This document shows positions 1 through 5,197 of a stretch of 8,389 nucleotides of DNA, one piece after another. The stretch is from JBBRFH01 sp038224615. GTDB lineage: Bacteria; Planctomycetota; Phycisphaerae; Tepidisphaerales; Tepidisphaeraceae. The notes beneath the pieces were generated by a model that made no database searches, was not told the origin of the DNA, and saw nothing but the letters and a program-made list of their open reading frames with translations. Every line of letters begins with the position of its first letter. Position 1 is the stretch's first letter. Both the position numbers and the translations under genes were made by a program. The stretch is from contig JBBRFH010000153.1 of assembly GCA_038224615.1 (NCBI GenBank), positions 1 through 8,389 of the forward strand. The letters are read 5' to 3'.

Positions 1-52
1 GGTGAAGCAGGGTGCGTCCCGCGATTGGTTCTGACACGCGACAATCCCTCAA

Positions 53-81
53 TTGACACTCTCCCCGAGCGCCAGTAGTTT
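53..81 (+). promoter_or_regulatory. Sigma70-type promoter upstream of kdsB
   Basis: A perfect -35 hexamer TTGACA (53-58) is followed by a 17-bp spacer and TAGTTT (76-81), which keeps the important T1, A2 and T6 of a -10 box. Transcription would start near 88, giving a leader of about 40 nt before the TTG start at 128. The first possible TTG start of the kdsB reading frame (53) lies inside this -35 box, which argues against it as the real start. Seen in sequence; promoter activity is inferred. Confidence 0.55.
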
Positions 82-127
82 TGCTCTGCAGTTTGAAGTC
101 GGCCTGGACGCTCATTCTGGAACCACT

Positions 128-853
128 TTGGCTGCGACCATTGTCATCCCCGCTCGTTACGGCTCCACGCGCTTTCCCGCGAAAATACTGGCGTCTGAGA
201 CGGGTCGTCCCCTCGTGCAGCACGTGGTCGACCAGGCGAAAAAGTGTACCCGCGTGCGCGAGGTGATCGTCGCCACCGATGACTCCCGCATCGTCGACGC
301 GCTGCGGCCGTTCAACACCCGGTGCGTGATGACGTCGCCGGCGCATCAAAGCGGGACGGATCGGGTCGCGGAGGTGGCACAGAACCTTGACGACGACATC
401 GTCGTCAACGTGCAAGGCGATGAGCCGGAGATCGAGCCGGACGTGATCGACGGACTGATCGCGCGGATGGAAGCACACGACGACGACATGGCGACGGCGT
501 GTACGCCGTTCAAAGCCCTCGACGATGTGCGAAATCCGAACATGGTCAAGGTCGTGTGTTCGCTGAGCGGGCACGCGATTTATTTCTCGCGGTCGCCGAT
601 TCCGTTTGACCGCGATGGTAAGATCGCCGACGCCTCCAGGTGGATGTTGCACCTGGGTATTTACGCGTACCGGCGGACGTTTCTGCTGGAATACGCGGCC
701 TGGCGCCCGACAACCCTCGAAGCGACCGAAAAATTGGAACAGCTCCGTGCCCTGGAGCACGGACGGCGCATGTACGTGATGTCCGTCCAGCGCGCCACGC
801 ATGGGATTGATACGGCAGAGCAGTATCAGGAATTTGTCAAAAGGAGTCGATAG
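128..853 (+). CDS. kdsB: 3-deoxy-manno-octulosonate cytidylyltransferase (CMP-Kdo synthetase)
   Basis: Cytoplasmic enzyme that joins CTP and Kdo to give CMP-Kdo plus pyrophosphate, the activated sugar for the LPS inner core. Visible family motifs (numbered from the start at 128): N-terminal nucleotide-binding IPARYGSTRFPAK (7-19), GTDR (76-79), VQGDEP (95-100) with metal ligand Asp98, SRSPIPFDR (154-162), LHLGIYAYRR (174-183), LEATEKLEQLRALEHG (197-212), and GID (226-228) with the second metal Asp228. At 241 aa it is close to the 248 aa of the E. coli enzyme. The frame is open from a TTG at 53, but that codon sits in a -35 box, has no Shine-Dalgarno and adds 25 residues the family lacks. TTG at 128 has GGAA five bases upstream and puts the first motif at residue 7. 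The last two codons and the stop (845-853) are part of the repeat that fills the gap to pyrG. The next gene makes its CTP substrate. Identity is secure; the start is less so. Confidence 0.95.
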   Translation: MAATIVIPARYGSTRFPAKILASETGRPLVQHVVDQAKKCTRVREVIVATDDSRIVDALRPFNTRCVMTSPAHQSGTDRVAEVAQNLDDDIVVNVQGDEPEIEPDVIDGLIARMEAHDDDMATACTPFKALDDVRNPNMVKVVCSLSGHAIYFSRSPIPFDRDGKIADASRWMLHLGIYAYRRTFLLEYAAWRPTTLEATEKLEQLRALEHGRRMYVMSVQRATHGIDTAEQYQEFVKRSR

Positions 854-930
854 TCGATAGCTGAAAAGTTGATAGCCAAACCCCTTGATCTGGTTTCCTG
901 CTATCAACGATCAACTATCAACTATCAACT
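845..930 (+). repeat. 7-bp-period palindromic repeat between kdsB and pyrG (AGTYGAT heptamer)
   Basis: Left arm: AGTCGAT at 845-851 and 852-858, a degenerate unit AGCTGAAA (859-866), then AGTTGAT (867-873). Right arm, the reverse complement of the same heptamer: ATCAACG (903-909) and ATCAACT at 910-916, 917-923 and 924-930. GTTGATAGC (868-876) pairs perfectly with GCTATCAAC (900-908), and the loop contains a nested AAACC (878-882)/GGTTT (892-896). The left arm starts inside kdsB and supplies its stop codon; the right arm ends nine bases before the pyrG ATG. It could fold in RNA across the junction. No T-tract follows, so it is not a standard terminator. Confidence 0.85.
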
Positions 931-939
931 GACGAACAT

Positions 940-2691
940 ATGTCATCCATCGACCTTCTCGGCCGTATCGGAAATCAGCAGGACGAATCGGAATTCTACA
1001 CCCCGATGCCGGCCGGCTATCGTCGCGGGCATCACAAGTACGTGATCGTTCTCGGCACGGTCATCAGCGGCCTGGGCAAGGGCATCTTCAGCTCGTCGCT
1101 TGCCAAGCTGTTGCAGGATAAGGGCTTAAAGGTCGCGCCGATCAAGATGGAGGGATACCTCAACATCGACTCCGGCACGCTCAATCCCTTCCGCCACGGC
1201 GAGGTGTTCGTGCTCGACGACGGGCTTGAGACCGACATGGACTTAGGCACCTACGAGCGACTGCTGGACCTGGAACTCAATTCGACGAACTACACCACCA
1301 ACGGGCAGATCCTCAGCGGCGTGCTGAAAAAGGAACGCGAGGGCGGGTACCTCGGCCGCGACGTGCAGGTCATCCCGCATGTGGTGGGCGAAGTGAAACT
1401 CAAGCTCCGCGAACTGGCCGTCAAGAGCCAGGCCGACGTGATCTTCGTCGAGGTCGGCGGCACCGTGGGCGACTACGAGAACTCGTTCTACATCGAAGCC
1501 TGTCGTCAACTCGCCTACGAGGAAGGCGAAGGCGCTGTGATGTTCGTCGCGCTCACATACGTGCTCGAACCCGGCGCGCTCGGCGAGCAGAAATCCAAGG
1601 CCGCCCAGCTTGGCCTCAAGCAGCTCATGCAGGCCGGCGTGCAGCCCAACGTCATCGCCTGCCGGGCCAGCAATCCCGTCAACGAAAAGGTCCGCCAGAA
1701 AATCTCGATGTACGCCAACGTGCCGATGCGGCGCGTGCTGTCGATGCACGACCAGACGAGCATCTACCTCGTCCCCGATTCGCTCCGCCTCGCCGGCATC
1801 GATCGCGAAGTGCTCACGATCCTCGACCTCCACGACCGCGTCGATCAAGCCAAGGAAGACCGCGAACGCGAGCGTTGGAACTGGTTCGTCGAGCGCATCC
1901 AGCCGCCCAAGAGCCATAGCGTGAATATCGCCGTCACCGGCAAGTACGTTTCGACCCGCGACGCCTACGCCAGCATCCTCAAGGCGTGCGAGCATTGCAG
2001 CGTACACCTGGGTGTGAACGTCAATCTCACCTGGATTGACACCAGCCAGATTGACCGCAGCAACGTCGCTAAGCGACTGGCCGACTGTCACGGCATCATC
2101 GTGCCGGGCGGATTCGGATCGCGTGGGACCGAGGGCAAGATCGAGTGCATTCGCCACGCCCGCGAGAACCGCATGCCGTACCTGGGCATCTGCCTGGGCT
2201 TTCAGATGGCGGTCATCGAGTTCGCGCGGAACGTGTGCGGGTTAACCAACGCCAACTCCACCGAATTCGAGCCGAGCTGTCCGGCGGCGGTCATCGACAT
2301 CCTGCCCGAGCAGAAGAAGATCGAAGGCCTCGGCGGGAACATGCGACTGGGCGGCAAAGACGTCGAGATTCGGCCGAACACCGTCGCCAGCCGCCTCTTC
2401 GACGGCGCGAGCCGCATCCGTCTGCGCTTCCGCCATCGCTACGAAGTCGATCCCAAGTTCATCGCGACGCTCGAGGACAACGGCATGGTCTTCAGCGGCA
2501 AGCACCCCAGCCAGCCGATCATGCAGATGCTCGAACTGCCCGAGGACGTACACCCGTTCTTCGTCGGCACGCAGGCGCACCCTGAGATGACCAGCCGTCC
2601 GCTGCACCCAAGCCCGCTGTTCATGGGCCTGACGCGTGGCGCAATCGCCTACGCCAAGAGCCTCAATAAGGCCGTTCAATTGACGGTCTGA
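940..2691 (+). CDS. pyrG: CTP synthase (glutamine-hydrolysing), divergent type
   Basis: Makes CTP from UTP, ATP and glutamine-derived ammonia; supplies CTP to RNA, phospholipid and, via the upstream kdsB, Kdo activation. The 583 aa comprise a ~33-residue N-terminal extension, an amidoligase domain (about 33-310) and a class-I glutaminase domain (about 326-575). Visible sites: P-loop GTVISGLGKG (39-48), HGEVFVLDDG (86-95), ETDMDLG (97-103), VEVGGTVGD (170-178), oxyanion region PGGFGSRGTEGK (389-400), catalytic Cys418 in GICLG, and His547/Glu549 in AHPEM. The chemistry therefore looks intact. Odd points: the usual KLDPYLN is KMEGYLN (69-75), and the UTP/CTP-contact motif KTKPTQHS reads KSKAAQLG (218-225). 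VISGxGKGI, VFVLDDG and GEQK resemble eukaryotic CTPS more than E. coli PyrG. ATG at 940 has no clear Shine-Dalgarno; M23 is an alternative that would remove most of the extension. Confidence 0.95.
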   Translation: MSSIDLLGRIGNQQDESEFYTPMPAGYRRGHHKYVIVLGTVISGLGKGIFSSSLAKLLQDKGLKVAPIKMEGYLNIDSGTLNPFRHGEVFVLDDGLETDMDLGTYERLLDLELNSTNYTTNGQILSGVLKKEREGGYLGRDVQVIPHVVGEVKLKLRELAVKSQADVIFVEVGGTVGDYENSFYIEACRQLAYEEGEGAVMFVALTYVLEPGALGEQKSKAAQLGLKQLMQAGVQPNVIACRASNPVNEKVRQKISMYANVPMRRVLSMHDQTSIYLVPDSLRLAGIDREVLTILDLHDRVDQAKEDRERERWNWFVERIQPPKSHSVNIAVTGKYVSTRDAYASILKACEHCSVHLGVNVNLTWIDTSQIDRSNVAKRLADCHGIIVPGGFGSRGTEGKIECIRHARENRMPYLGICLGFQMAVIEFARNVCGLTNANSTEFEPSCPAAVIDILPEQKKIEGLGGNMRLGGKDVEIRPNTVASRLFDGASRIRLRFRHRYEVDPKFIATLEDNGMVFSGKHPSQPIMQMLELPEDVHPFFVGTQAHPEMTSRPLHPSPLFMGLTRGAIAYAKSLNKAVQLTV

Positions 2692-2725
2692 TGCGTTTCC
2701 GGTGCGAAACCCTCGCACAAATGCA

Positions 2726-2838
2726 AATGCGAGCCGCGAAGATGCGAAGAGCGCGAAGATCAACGCGAAGGGAAACGTAAAGAATTGAGCATTCTTCGCG
2801 TCTGCCTTCGCGCTCGTCGCATCGTCGTGGCTCGCATT
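2726..2838. repeat. Large imperfect palindrome, GCGAAG family, downstream of pyrG
   Basis: Arms of about 45 bp (2726-2770 and 2793-2838) around a ~22-nt loop. The left arm begins AATGCGAGCC and contains GCGAAG at 2736, 2744, 2753 and 2765; the right arm is its imperfect reverse complement, ending GGCTCGCATT. An outer pair, CCCTCGCA (2710-2717) and TGCGAGGG (2854-2861), encloses it. The same GCGAAG/CGAAGAG word set forms the palindrome after feoB (7642-7740), so the two look like members of one dispersed family. It might act as a 3'-end structure for pyrG mRNA, but there is no clean U-tract. Confidence 0.8.
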
Positions 2839-2870
2839 GTTCTGAAGACGAAATGCGAGGGCCGATAATT

Positions 2871-2901
2871 ACTCGACATTCCACACTCGACACTCGACAC
2901 T
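2871..2901. repeat. Tandem heptamer repeat ACTCGAC
   Basis: Strict 7-bp period: ACTCGAC (2871-2877), ATTCCAC (2878-2884), ACTCGAC (2885-2891), ACTCGAC (2892-2898), then ACT. No inverted partner is seen nearby, so this is a one-armed relative of the heptamer palindromes at the other junctions. Confidence 0.8.
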
Positions 2902-3067
2902 TTGATCCGGCGCGCGGGCTTCACGCCGGAAACGTCTCACACGGGCGCGGAGAACCACGGCGGTTGCCGATGCTCGTGCGCGGGGTGCTCACGACGCTAC
3001 ACGCCGGTCAACTGATGGCTGCGAAGACTCGCCGCGCGTTAAAGCACGTATGAAAAACGCTTAATGC

Positions 3068-3094
3068 CCGCTTCCAAAAAAAAGCGGAGGAAGC
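3068..3094 (-). terminator. Possible 3'-end hairpin of csp
   Basis: Just past the csp stop codon, the minus-strand transcript can form CCGCTT/AAGCGG (3087-3082 with 3073-3068; 8-nt loop with six U) or, alternatively, GCTTCC/GGAAGC (3094-3089 with 3075-3070). The U8 run lies inside the structure, not after it; a shorter U5 occurs about 20 nt further on. It is not a textbook intrinsic terminator, so the call is weak. Confidence 0.3.
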
Positions 3095-3101
3095 AAGCGG
3101 C

Positions 3102-3335
3102 TCAGTGTCGTTGCGAGGCCTCGATGGCGGCGGGAGTTCGCGTCACGCGCGTCGCCTTGATGCCCTTTTGGCCTTCTTCGTAGTCGTAATCGACCACTTC
3201 GCCATCGCGCAGCGTCTTGAAACCGTCACCTTCGATAACGGTATGGTGGACGAAGACGTCCTTCCCATTCTCCTCCATCGAGATGAAGCCGAAGCCCTTC
3301 TGATCGTTGAACCACTTGACTTTGCCCGTGGCCAT
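3102..3335 (-). CDS. Cold-shock domain protein (CspA family)
   Basis: Small single-domain OB-fold protein that binds single-stranded RNA/DNA and loosens mRNA structure. The 77 aa begin MATGKVKWFN; RNP1 is KGFGFI (13-18) and RNP2 is VFVHH (27-31), followed by the usual acidic strand. The C-terminal tail after about residue 63 (TRTPAAIEASQRH) is a little longer than in E. coli CspA (70 aa). The frame is open further upstream to 3404, but the family start is the ATG at 3335, with GGAAAGG (3345-3351) about nine bases before it. It is transcribed on its own, convergent with pyrG and divergent from lptB. A promoter about 130 nt upstream implies a long leader, as in cspA-type genes. Which csp paralogue it is cannot be told. 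Confidence 0.93.
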   Translation of the reverse strand: MATGKVKWFNDQKGFGFISMEENGKDVFVHHTVIEGDGFKTLRDGEVVDYDYEEGQKGIKATRVTRTPAAIEASQRH

Positions 3336-3464
3336 AGGCGACCAACCTTTCCGAGCTGCTAGACATGGGCGATCAGATCGGTAACCTCCCGATCGCGACG
3401 CCAACTACTCCGCTTCCCTGCCACCCGAGCCGCCTGTTGGACAAGCGGTCGATGAGGTTTGCAC
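3336..3464 (-). promoter_or_regulatory. Long 5' leader of csp with hairpin
   Basis: From the predicted transcription start near 3464 to the ATG is about 130 nt without a gene. It contains the hairpin GATCGG (3394-3389 on the minus strand) with CCGATC (3381-3376), loop GAGGTTA. Long structured leaders are known for enterobacterial cspA, where they act as temperature-responsive elements. A similar role here is inferred from length and position only. Confidence 0.4.
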
Positions 3465-3470
3465 CCGATT

Positions 3471-3499
3471 AAGATACCGTTACGCAAGATTCATAGCAA
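3471..3499 (-). promoter_or_regulatory. Promoter of csp
   Basis: Minus strand -35 TTGCTA (3499-3494), a 17-bp spacer, and -10 TATCTT (3476-3471). Each hexamer matches consensus at four of six positions. Upstream A-tracts on the same strand (3566-3561 and 3544-3540) could strengthen it in the manner of an UP element. Confidence 0.5.
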
Positions 3500-3528
3500 A
3501 AAATCCCCTGCCAACGCTCATTAGGGAT

Positions 3529-3565
3529 TGTCCGCCCCCTTTTTACGGGTGTCCCGCCCCTTTTT
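3529..3565. repeat. Direct repeat TGTCC...CCCCTTTTT, 21-bp spacing
   Basis: TGTCCGCCCCCTTTTT (3529-3544) and TGTCCCGCCCCTTTTT (3550-3565) differ at one position and are spaced exactly 21 bp, two helical turns. They lie 30-66 bp upstream of the csp -35 box. This would suit a dimeric regulator binding one DNA face, or could be a relic of a REP-like element. Confidence 0.6.
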
Positions 3566-3595
3566 TGCATATTTCGGCGAGAACCCTGCGGCAAG

Positions 3596-3604
3596 TTATC
3601 CACA
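3596..3604 (+). promoter_or_regulatory. DnaA-box match 1
   Basis: TTATCCACA, a perfect match to the TTATNCACA DnaA-box consensus, in the form AGTTATCCACA. Shares sequence and orientation with the second site 275 bp downstream. Binding by DnaA is inferred. Confidence 0.45.
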
Positions 3605-3826
3605 TTCGTCCATCGGCAAGGGCTGGAGCTGCCGCAGTCGAGCGCCGCGCTCTTCGCCACGGCGTCCTTATTAACTCGGCCGGCGTGAAGCGCGACGCCG
3701 GATGCACCCTCCTGCCCCAGAACTTGTGAAATAACGGGGATTTGCCATGGAATGTACAGTCCGATTAAGTTTCGTTAATCATTTACCAGCGCTAAGCCTA
3801 TGTTTGGGTTTGGGTTAAAGCGATGT

Positions 3827-3854
3827 CCCCGGGTTTTCGGCGAAAAACCTGGGG
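3827..3854. other. Strong hairpin upstream of lptB
   Basis: CCCCGGGTTTT (3827-3837) pairs with AAAACCTGGGG (3844-3854): 11 bp including one G-U in RNA, loop CGGCGA. No U-tract follows, so a simple terminator is unlikely. It sits 17 bp before the second DnaA-box match. Confidence 0.6.
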
Positions 3855-3870
3855 GCGGGTTGTCCACTAG

Positions 3871-3879
3871 TTATCCACA
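3871..3879 (+). promoter_or_regulatory. DnaA-box match 2
   Basis: A second perfect TTATCCACA, again as AGTTATCCACA, flanked by strong hairpins on both sides. TTGTCCACT, a weaker box-like word, lies directly before it (3860-3868). Confidence 0.45.
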
Positions 3880-3880
3880 A

Positions 3881-3913
3881 TGCGGGGGGCTTGATTTCTG
3901 CGAAGCCCCCGCA
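3881..3913. other. G/C-rich hairpin before lptB
   Basis: TGCGGGGGGCTT (3881-3892) pairs with AAGCCCCCGCA (3903-3913) with one bulged G and a 10-nt loop. It ends 43 bp before the lptB ATG and may be in its mRNA leader. Function unknown. Confidence 0.6.
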
Positions 3914-3956
3914 ATGCTATTCGCACGCCCGTTTTGCGGGGGGTCTGTAGGCGGCC

Positions 3957-4694
3957 ATGAACCTGTTGGAAGTCACCAAGCTCGTCAAGGTCTACAACGG
4001 CCGCAACGTCGTTGATGAGGTCTCCTTCGTTCTCGGCCAGCAGCAGATCGTCGGTCTGCTTGGGCGCAACGGCGCGGGTAAGACCACCACCTTCCGCATG
4101 ATCCTCGGCATGGTCACCCCTGATTCAGGGGCCGTCGCGTTCAACCTGACCGACATCACCCACCTCCCGATGTACAAGCGGGCGCAGAAGGGGATCGGCT
4201 ATCTCTCGCAGGAACGCTCGGATTTCCGCCGCCTCAGCGTGTGGAACAACCTGATGGCGATCCTGGAAACCCGCAATCACACGCGAAAAGACCGGCTCAA
4301 GATCGCCGACCAGCTGCTGGCCCAGTACGGATTGACCAAGCAGAAGGAGCAGCTTGCCGACACGCTCTCCGGCGGCGAACGCCGCAAGCTGGAGATCGCC
4401 CGCGCCCTGGTCACCCAGCCGCAACTGATCCTGCTTGACGAACCGTTCTCCGGCGTCGACCCGATCGCCGTCGAAGACCTGCAGCGCGAAGTCCGTCGAC
4501 TCAAGGACGAGTTCGGAAAAACCGTGCTCATCACCGACCACAACGTCGCCCAAACCCTGCGGGTGTGCGACCGCGCCCTCATCATCGACGCCGGCCGGGT
4601 CTTCAAAGAGGGCACGCCCAAGCAGATTATCAACGACCCCAGCGTCCGCAGCGCCTACCTCGGCAGCATGTTCCGCGGCGACGAGTTCGACTAA
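3957..4694 (+). CDS. lptB: LPS export ABC transporter ATP-binding protein LptB
   Basis: Cytoplasmic ATPase that, in known systems, pairs with LptFG to extract LPS from the inner membrane and push it along the LptC-A-D bridge. The 245 aa match the family length. Visible: Walker A GRNGAGKTT (36-44), Q-loop Gln85 in YLSQERSDFRRLSVWNNL, signature LSGGE (137-141), Walker B LILLDE (157-162), D-loop SGVD (165-168), H-loop His195 in ITDHNV, and C-terminal AYLGSMF (233-239), close to the VYLG ending of LptB. The Q-loop context is of LptB type rather than that of LivF/LivG, its nearest relatives. ATG at 3957 has only a weak Shine-Dalgarno (TAGGCGG). No lptA, lptC or lptFG is adjacent; the LPS link in this window is kdsB, 3 kb upstream. 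Confidence 0.9.
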   Translation: MNLLEVTKLVKVYNGRNVVDEVSFVLGQQQIVGLLGRNGAGKTTTFRMILGMVTPDSGAVAFNLTDITHLPMYKRAQKGIGYLSQERSDFRRLSVWNNLMAILETRNHTRKDRLKIADQLLAQYGLTKQKEQLADTLSGGERRKLEIARALVTQPQLILLDEPFSGVDPIAVEDLQREVRRLKDEFGKTVLITDHNVAQTLRVCDRALIIDAGRVFKEGTPKQIINDPSVRSAYLGSMFRGDEFD

Positions 4695-4695
4695 G

Positions 4696-4711
4696 CCGCC
4701 CCGGGGGGCGG
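4696..4711. other. GC hairpin directly after the lptB stop codon
   Basis: CCGCCC (4696-4701), loop CGGG, GGGCGG (4706-4711): a perfect 6-bp stem starting two bases after TAA and abutting the following heptamer palindrome. It lacks a U-tract but could stabilise the mRNA 3' end. Confidence 0.5.
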
Positions 4712-4806
4712 AATGACAAATGACAAAATTCAAATGACCAATGAGGCAGGCAAAGCCATCGACGGCCTCTGCCTCATTTTTCATTTGAATTTTGTCATTT
4801 GTCATT
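4712..4806. repeat. 7-bp-period palindromic repeat between lptB and feoA (AATGACA heptamer)
   Basis: Left arm with strict 7-bp period: AATGACA (4712), AATGACA (4719), AAATTCA (4726), AATGACC (4733), AATGAGG (4740), then CAG to 4749. The right arm 4769-4806 is its reverse complement over 38 bp with only two mismatches, so the arms have been kept paired or are recent. The ~19-nt loop is GC-rich. The structure would form a very stable hairpin; only a short TTTCTT follows, so terminator function is possible but unproven. Confidence 0.88.
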
Positions 4807-4829
4807 TCTTGCTCCGAGGGAAAGTTCTT

Positions 4830-4848
4830 GTTGCAACTCAGTCTCAAC
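4830..4848. promoter_or_regulatory. Candidate Fur-type operator upstream of feoA
   Basis: GTTGCAACTCAGTCTCAAC is a 19-bp interrupted dyad (GTTG-nn-ACT-c-AGT-nn-CAAC) centred on 4839. Fur boxes are 19 bp with this kind of symmetry, and feoAB is a classic iron-repressed target. The dyad overlaps a weak promoter: TTGCAA (4831-4836), 16 bp, TACGCT (4853-4858) with an extended TG at 4850-4851. The dyad is seen; the regulator is inferred. Confidence 0.45.
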
Positions 4849-4894
4849 GTGATACGCTTCATCACGAATCGGTCTGATGAAGGACTTCGTCGCT

Positions 4895-5194
4895 ATGGAA
4901 AAGCCTGTTTCGGTTCAGCCCACTGCTGAAAAGCCTCCTTGTGATGCCGCCGGTTGTACGCCGAGTGGGTGTTCGCTGAATCTGCTTGGCGTCGGGCGCT
5001 GCGGGAATGTCGTCGCCGTGGGTGGCGATCGCGAACTCAAGCGCCGTCTGCTCGAGATGGGCCTGTGCAACGGCGTCGCCGTCGAGTGCGTCCGCCGGGC
5101 GCCGCTTGGCGATCCGATCGAGTTCAAACTCCGCGGCTACAACCTCTCGCTCCGCGGCGAGCAGGCGAAATTCGTCCAGATCAACATCAAGTGA
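4895..5194 (+). CDS. feoA: Ferrous iron transport protein A, with Cys-rich N-terminus
   Basis: Small cytoplasmic SH3-like protein thought to bind and regulate FeoB during Fe2+ uptake. The C-terminal ~70 residues are a typical FeoA domain: GRCGNVVAVGGDRELKRRLL, EMGLCNGV, RRAPLGDPIEFKLRGYNLSL, then REE-like GEQAKFVQINI. Ahead of it is an extension of about 30 residues with Cys16, Cys21 and Cys26 (C-x4-C-x4-C) plus Cys36 at the domain start, which could bind metal; standard FeoA (about 75 aa in E. coli) lacks this. Two starts are possible: ATG 4877 without Shine-Dalgarno, or ATG 4895 with AAGGA ten bases upstream (4880-4884). The latter is chosen, giving 99 aa (105 aa from 4877). It is followed by feoB after 91 bp of palindromic repeat, probably in one transcript. 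Confidence 0.9.
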   Translation: MEKPVSVQPTAEKPPCDAAGCTPSGCSLNLLGVGRCGNVVAVGGDRELKRRLLEMGLCNGVAVECVRRAPLGDPIEFKLRGYNLSLRGEQAKFVQINIK

Positions 5195-5197
5195 CAT

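Larger units (their letters stand above)
2692..3101. other. Non-coding stretch between convergent pyrG and csp
   Basis: 410 bp with no convincing gene. It holds a nested GCGAAG-type palindrome (2710-2861), a heptamer tandem run (2871-2901), a hairpin TCCGGCG/CGCCGGA (2906-2912/2924-2930, 11-nt loop) and a short hairpin next to the csp stop codon (3068-3087). Bases 2931-3060 show nothing I can recognise; small open frames there have no family resemblance and no ribosome-binding site. Confidence 0.7.
3500..3956. other. Non-coding divergent region csp-lptB
   Basis: About 490 bp between the csp promoter and lptB holds no recognisable gene. In order it contains the 21-bp-spaced direct repeat (3529-3565), a DnaA-box match (3596-3604), hairpin CCGGCGT/ACGCCGG (3680-3686/3695-3701), a moderately AT-rich stretch (about 3720-3820) with TTTGGG twice (3803-3814), a strong 11-bp hairpin (3827-3854), a second DnaA-box match (3871-3879) and a G/C hairpin (3881-3913). 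A possible lptB promoter is TTGCCA (3742-3747), 18 bp, TAAGTT (3766-3771), but the -10 is poor. Confidence 0.55.

Noticed and set aside
1243..2157. Long minus-strand open frame (304 codons) opposite pyrG
   Set aside because: Antisense to a clear gene in GC-rich sequence with strong third-base bias; the protein is low-complexity (Asp/Ala/Val/His-rich) and shows no family motif.
2853..3053. Small plus-strand open frame after pyrG
   Set aside because: Begins in repeat sequence, no ribosome-binding site and no family resemblance.
3068..3094. Standard intrinsic terminator for csp
   Set aside because: The U8 run is inside the loop rather than after the stem; kept only as a low-confidence 3'-end hairpin.
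3803..3855. G-tracts as a G-quadruplex
   Set aside because: Tracts are unevenly spaced with long loops, and the same bases form a stronger hairpin.
4712..4806. CRISPR-like array
   Set aside because: Repeats are 7 bp with no unique spacers and are arranged as inverted arms, not as direct repeats with spacers.
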